Program-made: the position numbers and the translations under genes
The notes under the pieces: model-generated
Database searches by the model: none
Told to the model about the DNA's origin: nothing
Seen by the model: the letters and a program-made list of their open reading frames with translations, nothing else
Shown here: positions 44,025 to 54,915 of the stretch, piece after piece
How the letters are laid out: every line of letters starts with the position of its first letter
Numbering within the stretch: position 1 is the stretch's first letter
Assembly (NCBI GenBank): GCA_963555705.1
Contig: OY743176.1
Location: forward strand, 44,779,026 to 44,843,025
From: Ligustrum vulgare
Lineage: Eukaryota > Streptophyta > Magnoliopsida > Lamiales > Oleaceae
Direction: 5' to 3'
Length of the DNA: 64,000 nucleotides

Positions 44025-44098
44025 CTTTGATAGTAAAGAAGGGAAAACTTACGAAGAAGATGTGATTTTGGGATGCCTGAACTATGAAATATGTTTGG

Positions 44099-44107
44099 CT
44101 ATTTAAA
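44099..44107 (-). promoter_or_regulatory. TATA-like core upstream of LOG
   Basis: Minus-strand TTTAAATAG in ggctttaaatagcc, 75 bp before the LOG ATG. The same nine bases occur upstream of the second ORF (44974-44982). A 20-plus-base A-run (T-run on the coding strand) lies directly upstream at 44113-44137. Confidence 0.5.
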
Positions 44108-44137
44108 GCCGGAAAAAAAAAAAAAAAAAAAAAAAAA

Positions 44138-44389
44138 TTTACTGTTTTTGATTGATTCTGAAAAAGTAAAGATTTACTTTTGACAAAATCAGCCCACTTT
44201 TGAATATTTTTATCGTATCGAGGCTGTCACCTTTCGGCGATTTAATATTTATTTCCAGCTTTATCAAACCTCGAGAAAGGAAAATATATTTATTTCCAGC
44301 TTTATCAAACCTCGAGAAAAGAAATATATATTTTATTTCCAAAACGCGTGAAAGAAAGCAGCAAAATATTTTAAAAAAAAAGATTTACC
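44138..44389 (-). other. Spacer between the two captured ORFs, with a 40-bp tandem duplication
   Basis: Contains two near-identical copies of a unit reading atatttatttccagctttatcaaacctcgagaaa (about 44246-44282 and 44286-44323), plus a partial third. On the minus strand this would be 3' untranslated sequence of the Cys4 gene or promoter-distal sequence of LOG. No ORF is supported. Confidence 0.55.
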
Positions 44390-44941
44390 TTATATCATTG
44401 CTGAACTGCCAGAAGCCTCATTTTGTAAAACAGACTGGCAAACAGGATCTTTCGATATTATATTTTGGAGACTATAACGATTTTTGTCCTCGTTAAACTG
44501 AGCGTATAAGGAGAGAAGTTCACGTTGTACATAACCACTTGGGTGCGTCTCAAGAGTCAGTCGAATATCATCCAAAGACTCCTTACTCAGTCCACCCTTT
44601 ATGAATTCGATTTTATCATCCCGATTAGTAGAAGAATATCCTACTGATTTGCAACGTGTATTACAGTTCCAACGAGCACATTTGTAGCAACCACCCAGTC
44701 TTTTTGCTCTTCGTTTCTTTGCGAACGTGCTTTTGCCTAAACCAGGCATATGTTTTGGAAATGTTGATGGTAATTCACCAGATAGTCGAACCTTTGCTTC
44801 TATCAACCAGCGAACATCTTCTGGAATATCATGAGCCATTAGCAACCTCAATCTTTCGAGCCTTATTTTATAGATCTTTCTCAGATCATTCATAGGAAGA
44901 CTGGAATAATACTTGCGAATGTTAGAAAGAATGATATCCAT
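44390..44941 (-). CDS. 183-aa basic Cys4 protein, virus CRP-like, captured in element E
   Basis: Start chosen at ATG 44941 (aacaATGG context); five upstream codons in frame begin with TTG only. The protein is basic and helical at the N-terminus (residues 18-50). It then has KKRRAKR (75-81) directly before C85-x2-C88-x4-C93-x3-C97, followed by FIKGG (113-117) and an acidic, helix-prone C-terminus. A basic stretch leading into a C-x2-C finger and a trailing FI-x-x-G resembles the cysteine-rich nucleic-acid-binding proteins of carlaviruses and relatives (Carla_C4 family), which suppress silencing or act on transcription. This match is by pattern only. Alternatives are a host zinc-finger protein or a family restricted to these elements. 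A TATA-like TTTAAATAG lies 33 bp upstream. No intron. Confidence 0.65.
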   Translation of the reverse strand: MDIILSNIRKYYSSLPMNDLRKIYKIRLERLRLLMAHDIPEDVRWLIEAKVRLSGELPSTFPKHMPGLGKSTFAKKRRAKRLGGCYKCARWNCNTRCKSVGYSSTNRDDKIEFIKGGLSKESLDDIRLTLETHPSGYVQRELLSLYAQFNEDKNRYSLQNIISKDPVCQSVLQNEASGSSAMI

Positions 44942-44973
44942 TGTTTGATGATTCAACCTCTTCCCAGCATGAA

Positions 44974-44982
44974 CTATTTAAA
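44974..44982 (-). promoter_or_regulatory. TATA-like core upstream of the Cys4 ORF
   Basis: Minus-strand TTTAAATAG in gcttttaaatagttc, 33 bp from the ATG at 44941. The leader would be very short if this is the TATA box. It is identical in core to the one before LOG. Confidence 0.45.
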
Positions 44983-45526
44983 AGCGCAAAGGATCTGAGT
45001 GAATCCGCGTGATGTTGTGACCAGCAAGAAAGCGCAGGATTATTTTAATGAAAAGAGGAGACAAGAAGTAATGCGCTGTTAAATTTTATCGATAAAGGAG
45101 ATTTGATTGGAGATTTGGAATATTTTCTTGGATTATGGGTACTGATATTTTGTTTTAATAATGATAATCTTGGTATAGTGTGATGATACGTGAAAAGTAA
45201 AATGAGTACCGTATTGAATCAGAATTCATACGTATATACAAGTGAAAGAAATACTTTGCAGGAAATGTGGTGACATTTAAGTGTAGAATCTTAGTTTTGG
45301 GAGATATTTATTTACTGAATTTTGAGTTACAAATGTTGGAAAGATAAGTTGATGATTTTATGTTGATATGTTTGGGTATATTACGTAGAGAAAATATTCA
45401 GGTAATTCTTTGATTATTTTGAGAATATTCGATAATAAGAAGAAGAGATTTTGATTAAGTATTCAGAAATTATAAGATCAAGTAAGTTTAATTTCGAGGA
45501 CGAAATTATTTTTAAGGAGGTAAGAT
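44983..45526 (+). other. E 3' interior and polypurine tract
   Basis: AT-rich, non-coding. The end, tttcgaggacgaaattatttttaaggagg (45493-45521), is the typical close of chromovirus-like pol plus polypurine tract (AAGGAGGTAAGA), directly before the 3' LTR. So the element kept its replication signals while losing its genes. Confidence 0.65.
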
Positions 45527-48494
45527 TATAGCGACTCAGAATTTTTATACAATAAATAATTATTTTAATATTTAGAAAATTGTGTCGCTACTATTTCATT
45601 TATTATTTTGAAGTTAACGTCGCGACGGATTCGTCTAGCCAAGTCAAGAAATATCGAATTCGTTCGATTTTAAATTAAAATCCGAATTTCTAAAATTATA
45701 TTATTTTAACTATTTATTCAAAGTATTATTTTCAAAATGTATTTTTCAGTCAAAAATATATCTGTTTTAAAAACGTTTCTTGATCAAAGATAGTTAAATT
45801 TTTAGTTGATTTCATCCCCCATGTTTTCTCCTCCTTTCTTTTCTCTTTACACCAAATCCATATCATATTAAACCAAATTATAATTATTCCATTCAATGAT
45901 TTTATTCCCCACTAACTCCACCACCCGTATGTATTCATTATGTTGCAAGAACATAATGATTATATTCTCCATTATCATCTATTTCACCACCACTCCATTA
46001 TACATGACACCACTCCATTATACATGATGAAAGCTGCAACCACCAGCCTGCCTTTCCAATTCGCCATCCTCAAATCCGCCATAGCCGAATCTCCAAACCA
46101 GTCTCTGAATCATCATCTTCATCACCATTCGAAATCATCAAAACCAACCACCTGCCACAGATTAAATCACCATCATCTCCATCAATTTAACCCCAATATG
46201 CAAACCATGAGCACAGATCCATCATCACCAGTTAGCCAAACCAGCCATGCCAAGCCACCACCACCACTGCAGTATTACCACAACCGGCACCATTTCAACC
46301 ACCAAACCATTCTCAGTAAAAGCACCACAGCCACTGCAGTCCCCTTCCGCAGCCAGAACCGAACAACCACCAACACCGAGCTTCAAATCGCCACTGCCCA
46401 TTTCACCTTCACCCAAATCAAACTCCCCAAAACCCAAAATATTACCAAGAACTCTAACCCAGTTACCTACCTCTACCGTCGACCATTTATGGTCGGATTC
46501 TCCACCGGAAGTCCCGACCTGCAGCCCCGGTTTCACCTCGAATCAGCACCCAAGCCCTAAAATCAGAAACCTTGCTTTGGCCACCACTTACCGCAACCTG
46601 CGCCGGCTACTTCGCCGGCGAATCACCGGCAGTGTCACTCGTTCGTTCCTCGCCTGATTTCACTGATGAAATCGCAGAGAGAGTGCTGAGTGAAGAGAGA
46701 GTGAGAACGAGAGAAAGAGAAGTGAGAATGGTAGAGAGAGAGAGTAAATCTGAGTATATAATTAATTTCGGAAATTTGCATTTTGGTCCCTGAAGTTTTA
46801 AAGTTATTTCAAATCAGTCCCTATGTTTTAAAAAGGTTTTATTTCAGTCCTTTCATCTTTTAAACTTATCAATTTCAGCCCTTAAGTTTTAAATGATTTT
46901 ATTCAGCCTTCATTTTTAAAATATATTATTTCAACCCTATTGTTTTGAGTTTCCGACTCAACTATCAAAAGTATTCATTTTAATCCCTCAACTTTCAAAA
47001 TATCTATTTTAGTCCATGAACTTTCAAAAGTATTCATTTTAGTCCCTCAACTTTCAAAACATCAATTTTAGTCCTCAAAATTATAATTTATCATTTTGAA
47101 CTATATATTCGATAGACTAAAGTGACTTATTGGCTAAGACGAAGCGTACGGAGAATTTAAAGAAATTGAAGTCATTCCCGCTCAACTTTGCACTCGTCGG
47201 ATTTGAGGTAGACTCGCACTTATTAATTGATTTAAATTATGATTTCATATAAATGTCATGTGACTTGTGAAAGTCAATTTTCAAGAAAATTAAGTATATT
47301 TTATGAAAGGTAAATATACCTTATGTTTTTATGAAAAGTAAGTATACCCTATGTTTTTACGATAATGTTTTATATGTTTTGGATCATTGCTACGCATAAG
47401 AATTCTTACCACCTAAGTTCGGTAGAATTCTGTGTCTCCATAAGTTTATGAGGATTTACCACCTAAGTTCGGTAAAATTCCTGCCTTTCCATATGTTTAT
47501 GAGGATTTACCACCTAAGTTCGGTAAAATTCCTGTCGCGTATGTTTATGAGGATTTCGATCCTATCTTATGTTATGATGGAAATGATCCCTATGAATTTC
47601 ATGAATTATGTTTTGGTATACTTACTGTTATTATGATCTTACTGTTATTATGATCTTACTGTTATTATGATCTTACTACATAAGAATTCTTACCACCTAA
47701 GTTCGGTAAAATTCTTATGTTTATGAGGATTTCGATTTTATCCTATGTTATGATGAAAACTTACTGTTATTATGATTTTACTACATAAGAATTCTTACCA
47801 CCTAAGTTCGGTAAAATTCTTATGTTTATGAGGATTTCAATCCTATCTTATGTTATGCTTTCAAAAGAAATTATGCTTGGCATAATTAAAATGTTTTTAT
47901 AAGTATATGGTTTTCAAAGAACTGTTTTCAAAGAGAGGTTTTCAAAGAGCATATGATTTGCAAAATATGTCCCGTGCTGTAATGCACATTATGAGTTTTA
48001 TCAAGAGCTGTTTTATAAAGAAGCTCTATCAATGCCCGTTTTATAAAGAGCCGGGATTTATGTGTTTAATCATCTTATAAATTAAATTAATTTGCGATGA
48101 GTCTACTGAGTATTTCCCCCATGAAATACTCACCCTACTTTTTAACAGTTTTGCAGATTTCGGAGACGGTGGCGAGCGATGAATGATGGTGGCAATAATC
48201 GTTGAACGGTTGAAAGTTTGACGTTAATGATTTCCGTATTTTCCAAACAATCGAATAATTTAGAGAAGTTCATTTATTTGAGAAATTATGATATTGGCAA
48301 TTTCTTTACAATATTAATGGTTCGATTTACTATTTCAAATGGTTTCATAAATGTTTTCAATTTTAGCGGCCATTACAGTTTATTTAACGTTGCCAAAAAT
48401 GAATTTCAATTATTTCTTCCGCAAAAATATTATTCGAAAAATTTAGACAGAAAATAACGTAGTGAATCGGGTATACGGAACTCGGGGCGCTACA
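45527..48494 (+). repeat. 3' LTR of E
   Basis: 2,968 bp, same sequence as 39208-42175 at an offset of 6,319 in every part compared. The ORFs in it (206, 136, 103, 79, 73 and 62 aa) have the same translations as in the 5' copy and are not genes. It is followed by the TSD caccc. Confidence 0.92.
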
Positions 48495-48640
48495 CACCCC
48501 CCATTTTTTTCTCTAGCATACTATGTTTGTATATCCTAGTTCCGCCCCTGACTAGTAGGATCATAAAGGAAGAGAAAAGAAGGAAAAAGGACCAAAATGC
48601 GCTTAAAACTGAAGATTGGGGGACCTTGGGTGAAATTTAA

Positions 48641-48875
48641 TTACGGCCGCAATGCAAAAAAATTACGGCCGTAAAAGTGTTCGTCGAATTAAGAAAAAAA
48701 GAGCAGAACATGAGTTATAGCCATAAACAAAGAGTTACGGCCGTAACCTTCAATGGTGAAAAATCAGCAGAACCCACATTACGGTCGTAAACAAAAAGTT
48801 ACGGCCGTAACTTCAAATCATGAAAATTATGCAAAAACCAAGTTACGGCCGTAAAGGATTTGTCACGGCCGTAAC
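48641..48875. repeat. Array of TTACGGCCGTAA palindromes in LTR H
   Basis: Exact 12-mers at 48663, 48735, 48799 and 48843, with one-base variants at 48641, 48779 and 48863. That is seven in about 235 bp. It lies just upstream of the TATA box at 48960. Related palindromes occur in the G4 LTRs. Confidence 0.85.
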
Positions 48876-48959
48876 TTGCCCGTCAAGAATTTCCTTATTT
48901 TGAATCCTTCCATAATTTTGGTATGTCTTGAGCCCAAAACTAGGGCATGAATTTGAGGC

Positions 48960-48967
48960 TATAAAAA
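48960..48967 (+). promoter_or_regulatory. TATA box of LTR H
   Basis: TATAAAAA in ggctataaaaaggg, downstream of the palindrome array. It is the expected core promoter of the LTR. Confidence 0.55.
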
Positions 48968-49968
48968 GGGAATTTCATGACAGAAAAAGGGTGAAAAAAT
49001 TGTTAAAATGAGGAGCGGCTTGCTTGGAGTTTGGAAGAGAAATTAAGCGACTCGAGAAGGTGAATCAAGAGAGAAAAATCTCGAAATTCTTCATGACTAT
49101 GCTCGGCTAAGCTTACATACCTAGTTCGAAGGGGAAGTTGTATTTCATATCAATTTGTTTATTGCTTTTCCAAACTAGTAACGTAGATTCAATTTCCTGA
49201 CTTTGATTGTTGGAATTTTATGCGTTTTTAATTCAATCAATGCAATTCTTTATTTGATTTAGGCCTTATCTTATAATTTGTTGTATTGAGATTTGCTATA
49301 TTGATTGATTGGATCCGTAATTGTCTTCTTGTTCAATTCATAGTAGTAATTGGGAATTTGGTGTTTCCATAGAAAAACCCAACTTAGGTTAATCGTCACG
49401 AGCTTGTGTGATTGATAATCTAATTCTCCCTAATTCTTCTTGGAATCATTTAGTTGTTGCATTAAACCTAAAGAGCTTGTTTTAGGTTGTCCAATAGCTA
49501 CATACTCGATTAGAGAGTTTATTCTAGTTGAGTACAATTAAGGAAGAATTGGAATAGTTAGAGCTTATTAACTATTTACGGGTGATAAATCAAAGAAGAA
49601 ATTGAACTCACGTTACTTGGAAAGTGATAAAATTGTGATAGAATACAACTGAACTTGAGAACTAGGATTTGTCAATAATTGATTTATATCCTATCCAATT
49701 TGTTTTTTTATTTTATTTTCAAGTCATTTACAATATTTGAACTCAAAACACCCCCCATCTATTCTGATTGACATAGCACTAAATTAGTTCCCGTTCCTTG
49801 TGGGATCGACTCTTACTTCCGCTATTACAATTAAATTTAATGATTTGCAAGTAAGATATTTAATTAAACTTTGATGCGTAACGACGCGCATCATCTACCC
49901 ACTAACCCTTGACCCTTTCATTTTTCCGAGTCGATGTCCATGCCAATTTTTAAAACATTGCATGAAAG

Positions 49969-50348
49969 TGATACTTACGGCGAAGTAGTCTCCATTTTGA
50001 TAGTTAAGGCCGTGACCTGCACTCTTACGGACGTAAGCTTTGCTTGATGGAAATTCTTGTTTCACCCTAGGATAGGTTACAGCCATGACTATCTTCGATT
50101 TACGGCCATAAGTATGGAAACTCCGCAATTCTTCATTTAAACCAGAGGATATGTTACGGCCGTTTCCTGCAAACCTTACAGTATTGACTTTGCTTCTGGT
50201 TGCCAAACTTTGACGCTTTGCTTCGGCTAGATCCTTTTGTCCTCCAGGCTCGACCCCAACACAGAATTTGCTCTGTTTCTCTAGTAGATCACTACTGTAT
50301 TGCCGATGGCTCGACTTCTCCCTTCGATGCCTGGTCCGGATCACTTCA
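49969..50348 (-). repeat. G4 3' LTR, second part
   Basis: Matches 56660-57041, for example cttgatggaaattcttgtttcaccc and tttgacgctttg. It ends ggatcacttca at 50348, next to the polypurine tract on the minus strand (AAGTAAGGGGGGA, 50349-50361). Confidence 0.87.
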
Positions 50349-50881
50349 TCCCCCCTTACTTGAAAAGGATTCGACCTCGAATCTAGAAATTGTCCAATCC
50401 TCTTGCAACTCCTATGTCTGTGGGCTATTAGTTCATGCCTATTTTTGCCTTTGCAAGATTGTTGTTCATGCTTGGGCTTTGTGTACTCCTTGGGATTTAG
50501 GGGCTGTCTCTTCTTGTAATTACATTCAGTCCCAACTTGAGTTTTGGAGTTGGATTTGGATTTGGGTACCTACAAAACAAATTTAGCAGAACTGGGGAGG
50601 GATTTGTTAGATTGGTTAAGTGAAAGGCATGAATCTTTGTACATCAACCTTTGTGCGAAAAAACTCTTTTTAAAGGTGGACTCTCTTTTCCTTTTCTTTT
50701 TAAACTCAAGCTCTCCTTTTTCTGAGGTCGTGACCTCAACTCTTTTGTTTTCAGTTTTCTCACCCTCTTATTTTTCTGAGGTCGTGGCCTCAACACTCTT
50801 ATTTTTCCCTTCAAGCTCACATTTGATTTTCAACTGATCCTCTTGAACTTCTTTAGGAGATAAAGGAACGAGAGTGGTCTT
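50349..50881 (-). pseudogene. G4 protease-RT linker and terminal pol tail; RT and integrase deleted
   Basis: The minus-strand translation shows a Lys/Glu-rich linker with two copies of VEATTSEK and VEVTTSEK (from two gaggtcgtgacctc-type inverted repeats at about 50726 and 50778). Next to the polypurine tract is a terminal SRSNPFQVRGDEV, typical of the end of a gypsy pol. The roughly 3 kb for RT, RNase H and integrase is absent. Confidence 0.6.
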
Positions 50882-51386
50882 TCACCCACCTTTCACAAAC
50901 GAATATTGGTTCTTAAAACCATTATGCACCACCCTCCTATCATGTTGCCAAAGCCTTCCTAATAAAATATGCCCAACATGCATATGCACCACATCGCAAA
51001 CAACCTCGTCTCTATAACCCCCAATGATAAACTTTATATTAACCTGCCGATTCACTTTAAGTTCCCCCGAATCTATTAGCCATTGCAATTTATATGGATT
51101 CGGATATTTTAACTTCGGCAAACCCAATTTCTCAACCAATAGTGTAGTAACTATATTAGTACAACTACCCCCATCAATCACGATCCCACATACTTTCTTA
51201 CCCACAAAACACCTAGTGTGGAAAAGATTATCCCGCTATTCATCAATTTCAACCATCTTAGCCTGAGAACTTAGGACCCGCCTATTCACAAGTGACCCCT
51301 TCACCGCATAAGTTAACCCCTCTTCATCGCTACTACTAGCCCAAGCATCATGTAGCCTAGGCATCCCTTTAAATTCATCCTCCAAA
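50882..51386 (-). pseudogene. G4 aspartic protease
   Basis: 51205-50882 reads CGIVIDGGSCTNIVTTLLVEKLGLP, with an active site in the D-G-G-S form common in this lineage, then VHMHVGHILLGRLWQHDRRVVHNGF. The upstream part (to 51386) is in frame apart from a stop (near 51237) and resembles the usual acidic linker. It would process gag. Confidence 0.82.
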
Positions 51387-51766
51387 CTAATGTCCCCATT
51401 CACGCAAGATCATAACACGTTTATTAGGACAATTTGAAGCAATGTGCCCTGAACCTAAGCATTTAAAATACTTGATATTTCTATCCCTAGTAGGTTGGGG
51501 TTCAGCAATATTTTTAACTCTAGGTATTAGCTCCTCCTTCACTTTTGGGACATAATCATCATTTACCTCTCGTTTTGGGTAAGATCCTAGAGAATGTCGT
51601 GCTGCTTCCTTCCACTTCAACTGTCTTTCCACCTTCATGGCCATGTGGACCATTTCATCTAGTTCCACGTAGTGTTGCAGCTCAATAATGTTGGTAATGT
51701 CCTTGTTCAACCCACTCAAAAACCTTTCCATTGTAGCCTCCCGATCTTATACCACGTTGGCCTTAG
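51387..51766 (-). pseudogene. G4 gag C-terminus with zinc knuckle
   Basis: ERFLSGLNKDITNIIELQHYVELDEMVHMAMKVERQL is the end of capsid, and KYFKCLGSGHIASNCPNK a CCHC knuckle with the first Cys apparently changed to Tyr or Phe. It is cut off from the N-terminal gag by solo LTR D. Confidence 0.82.
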
Positions 51767-54700
51767 TATAGCGACTCAGAATTTTTATGCAATAAATAAT
51801 TATTTTAATATTTAGAAAATTGTGTCGCTACTATTTCATTTATTATTTTGAAGTTAACGCCGCGACGAATTCGTCTAGCCAAGTCAAGAAATATCGAATT
51901 TGTTCGATTTTAAATTTAATGTCCGAATTTCTAAAAATTATATTATTTTAAAGTATTATTTTCAAAATCATTTTTTTTTTTTAAATTCCAAATTTAGTAA
52001 AAATATCTCAATTTTCCTGATTTAATTATTTTAAGTCCAAAATACGTAATTCAATTTTATATCAAAATTTATTTATTCTCAGATTTATTTTCAGTCCAAA
52101 ATATATCAGTTTTAAATACAATTCTTAATCAAAGATTCCTCCAATTCTGATGTATTCCACTATACTTTATTATAATTCCTAAATCAATACAATAATCCCA
52201 GCATCTAACCTATTGAAGCACCATCATTACCATTCAACCACTCGAGACCACAAACCAGCTGCCAAGATTCCCTCACTTCACCTTTACAGCTCCATTCTCG
52301 TCTCAGCCATTCTTTCCAGCAAATGTTTTCTTTCTCCATGTTCAACCATAATCACCACACCTCCATCACTATATCATCACCTGCAGAACCTTCATCACAC
52401 AACTTGAATGATAGCCTGCAACCAATATTTCCAACACACAACCAGCAGCAACCACAAGCCAACTGCTAATCCCAAATTCACACACTGATTCACAGAAAAA
52501 CATTTTTCGTCCAAGCCACAAAACTTTGATCTTCAATTTGCAGCCAACCACTACCATTTTCGAATCAACCTAATCATCAACAATCTCAACTATTTTCATG
52601 AAGCCACACAATCACAGTCCAACCACAATACCAAAGCAGTCACCATAACTACCAACCTTCAATCCGTTTTCCCAACTCAATGCCAATCAAAACATCAATC
52701 TGAAACCAATCTACACCTCTGCTACCTAATCACCTCCATTCACAATCGGCCAAACCACCAAATAAATTCAAGCAACTCAAATTCAAACCCCTGCACCCAA
52801 ATCCGAAAACTCGCACACCATAATCCCCGATCCCAACTCGATATAAACCCAAAACCAAGAAATAAACCAAGCCCCAAGACTTACCTTCGAACGCCGTTTC
52901 TTCAATCTATGTTTCATTTGCGAACCCAGACTTGTTTCACCTTCGTTTTCTCACCAAATCAACCCAAAGAGTTTCTGTTCTCGCAATCCTATACTCACCT
53001 CCGTCGCTGCCATGTGATGGCCGTACTATCACTGGCAGCGCACCGTCAGTCTGGACCGGCGAGAGGCCGTTCACCGTCGCCAGCCTTCGTCTCCTTCTCT
53101 CGCCCTTTTTCTCTGTCTTCGTTCTCTCTCTCTCTCTAAGCGTCCTGAGATAAGAAAATTAAAGAAAGAAAAGGTTTTTAAATTATTTGTGACTTTTCAG
53201 AATTTGCAAATCAGTCCTCAAGTTTGAAAAGATTTTATTTCAGTCCTTTCAGCTTTTAAACTTATCAATTTCAGCCCTTAAGTTTTAAATGAGTTTTAAT
53301 CAGTCCCTGATGTTTTAAATTGTTTTAATTCAGTCCCTACTGTTTTAAACTCATCCATTTCAGCCTCAAAGCTTTAAAATGATTTACTTCAGCCCTTTAA
53401 CTTTAAACTCTTTTATTTCAGTACCTGCTGATTTACTTTTAAGCCCAAGTTTTAAAAGTATTCATTTTAGTCCCTTAACTTTCAAAATATCTATTTTAGT
53501 CCCTGAACTTTCAAAAGTATTCATTTTAGTCCCTCAACTTTCAAAACATCAATTTTAGTCTTCAAATTATAATTTATCATTTTGAACTATATATTCGATA
53601 GACTAAAGTGACTTATTGGCTAAGACGAAGCGTACGGAGAATTTAAAGAAATTGAAGTCATTCCCGCTCAACTTTGCACTCGTCGGATTTGAGGTAGACT
53701 CGCACTTATTAATTGATTTAAATTATGATTTCATATAAATGTCATGTGACTTGTGAAAGTCAATTTTCAAGAAAATTAAGTATGTTTTATGAAAAGTAAG
53801 TATACCCTATGTTTTTACGATAATGTTTTATATGTTTTGGATCATTGCTACGCATAAGAATTCTTACCACCTAAGTTCGGTAGAATTCTGTGTCTCCATA
53901 AGTTTATGAGGATTTACCACCTAAGTTCGGTAAAATTCCTGTCTTTCCATATGTTTATGAGGATTTACCACCTAAGTTCGGTAAAATTCCTGTCGCGTAT
54001 GTTTATGAGGATTTCGATCCTATCTTATGTTATGATGGAAATGATCCCTATGAATTTCATGAATTATGTTTTGGTATACTTACTGTTATTATGATCTTAC
54101 TACATAAGAATTCTTACCACCTAAGTTCGGTAAAATTCTTATATTTATGAGGATTTCGATCTTATCCTATGTTATGATGAAAACTTACTGTTATTATGAT
54201 TTTACTGCATAAGAATTCTTGCCACCTAAGTTCGGTAAAGTTCTTGTGTCTATTTATGTTTATGAGGATTTCAATCATATCTTATGTTATGCTTTCAAAA
54301 GAAATTATGCTTGGCATAATTAAAATATTTTTATAAGTATATGGTTTTCAAAGAGCTGTTTTCAAAGAGCCTATGATTTGCAAAATATGTCCCGTGCTGT
54401 AATGCACAATATGAGTTTTATCAAGAGCTGTTTTATAAAGAAGCTCTATCAATGCCCGTTTTATAAAGAGCCGGGATTTATGTGTTTAATCATCTTATAA
54501 ATTAAATTAATTTGCGATGAGTCTACTGAGTATTTCCCCCATGAAATACTCACCCTACTTTTTAACAGTTTTGCAGATTTCGGAGACGGTGGCGAGCGAT
54601 GAATGATGGTGGCAATAATCGTTGAACGGTTGAAAGTTTGACGTTAATGATTTCCGTATTTTCCAAACAATCGAATAATTTAGAGAAGTTCATTTATTTG

Positions 54701-54915
54701 AGAAATTATGATATTGGCAATTTCTTTACAATATTAATGGTTCGATTTACTATTTCAAATGGTTTCATAAATGTTTTCAATTTTAGCGGCCATTACAGTT
54801 TATTTAATGTTGCCAAAAAATGAATTTCAATTATTTCTTCCGCAAAAATATTATTCGAAAAATTTAGACAGAAAATGACGTAGTGAATCGGGTATACGGA
54901 ACTCGGGGCGCTACA
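51767..54915 (+). mobile_element. Solo LTR D of the element-E family, inside G4 gag
   Basis: 3,149 bp, TATAGCGAC...GGGGCGCTACA, with a perfect TSD cttag at 51762-51766 and 54916-54920. The right half is nearly identical to the LTRs of E, including the hairpin repeats (53856-54245) and 30-bp repeats (about 53195-53570). The CCA-rich tract (about 52200-52860) differs in sequence from A and E. A minus-strand donor AAG|GTAAGT (52879-52884) is shared with A. Confidence 0.92.

Larger units (their letters stand above)
39208..48494 (+). mobile_element. E: LARD-type LTR retrotransposon carrying a LOG gene cassette
   Basis: 9,287 bp. LTRs 39208-42175 and 45527-48494 are both 2,968 bp, and I saw no difference in the parts compared; every ORF translates identically in the two copies. 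A perfect 5-bp TSD, caccc, is at 39203-39207 and 48495-48499. A primer site TGGTATCAGAGCTAG lies just inside the left LTR and a polypurine tract before the right one. The 3,351-bp interior has no gag, protease, RT or integrase. It carries two antisense ORFs (LOG and a Cys4 protein). Long LTRs and a non-coding, conserved-edge interior fit a LARD mobilised by a chromovirus-like partner. It is the innermost and youngest insertion. Confidence 0.92.
35627..48550 (+). mobile_element. hAT transposon with perfect TIRs, split by element E
   Basis: Terminal inverted repeats CAGGGGCGGAACT match perfectly over 13 bp (35627-35639 and 48538-48550). An exact 8-bp TSD, actagtag, is at 35619-35626 and 48551-48558. 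The target overlaps the Helitron 3' end (the CTAG is inside the TSD). Its own length is about 3.6 kb. It encodes a transposase with only two premature stops, so it is a fairly recent arrival. Element E sits between transposase and right TIR. Confidence 0.93.
31691..49893 (+). mobile_element. H: solo LTR inside F, split by the Helitron
   Basis: Starts TGATAAGTGC and ends GACGCGCATCA. The flanks tcgac and tctac are a 5-bp TSD with one mismatch. Its own sequence is about 1.44 kb (31691-31795 and 48559-49893). A TATA box (ctataaaaaggg) lies at 48960-48967, and a dense array of TTACGGCCGTAA palindromes at 48641-48875. No internal domains remain, so it is a solo LTR, perhaps of a gypsy family (the ...gtgggatcgactcttacttcc phrase is typical of the end of such LTRs). 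Confidence 0.72.
30776..49960. mobile_element. F: hAT-type non-autonomous element inside the G4 LTR
   Basis: Ends CAATGTTATCAAA and, inverted, CAATGTTTTAAAA. Flanks cgtgaaag (30768-30775) and catgaaag (49961-49968) are an 8-bp TSD with one mismatch. Its own sequence is only 30776-31690 and 49894-49960, about 980 bp, with ccggttcaaaa- and aaccggttttga-type subterminal phrases. The rest is nested insertions. No coding capacity. Confidence 0.78.

Noticed and set aside
43371..44956. LOG and Cys4 ORFs as ordinary host genes that happen to lie between two solo LTRs
   Set aside because: The TSD caccc flanks only the outer ends (39203 and 48495), and the inner LTR edges meet a primer binding site and a polypurine tract, so the whole 9.3 kb inserted as one unit into the hAT element.
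50200..50586. 128-aa plus-strand ORF over the G4 LTR border
   Set aside because: It runs from the LTR into the decayed pol tail on the wrong strand and a similar LTR reading at 56788-57273 differs; it is an overlap artefact.
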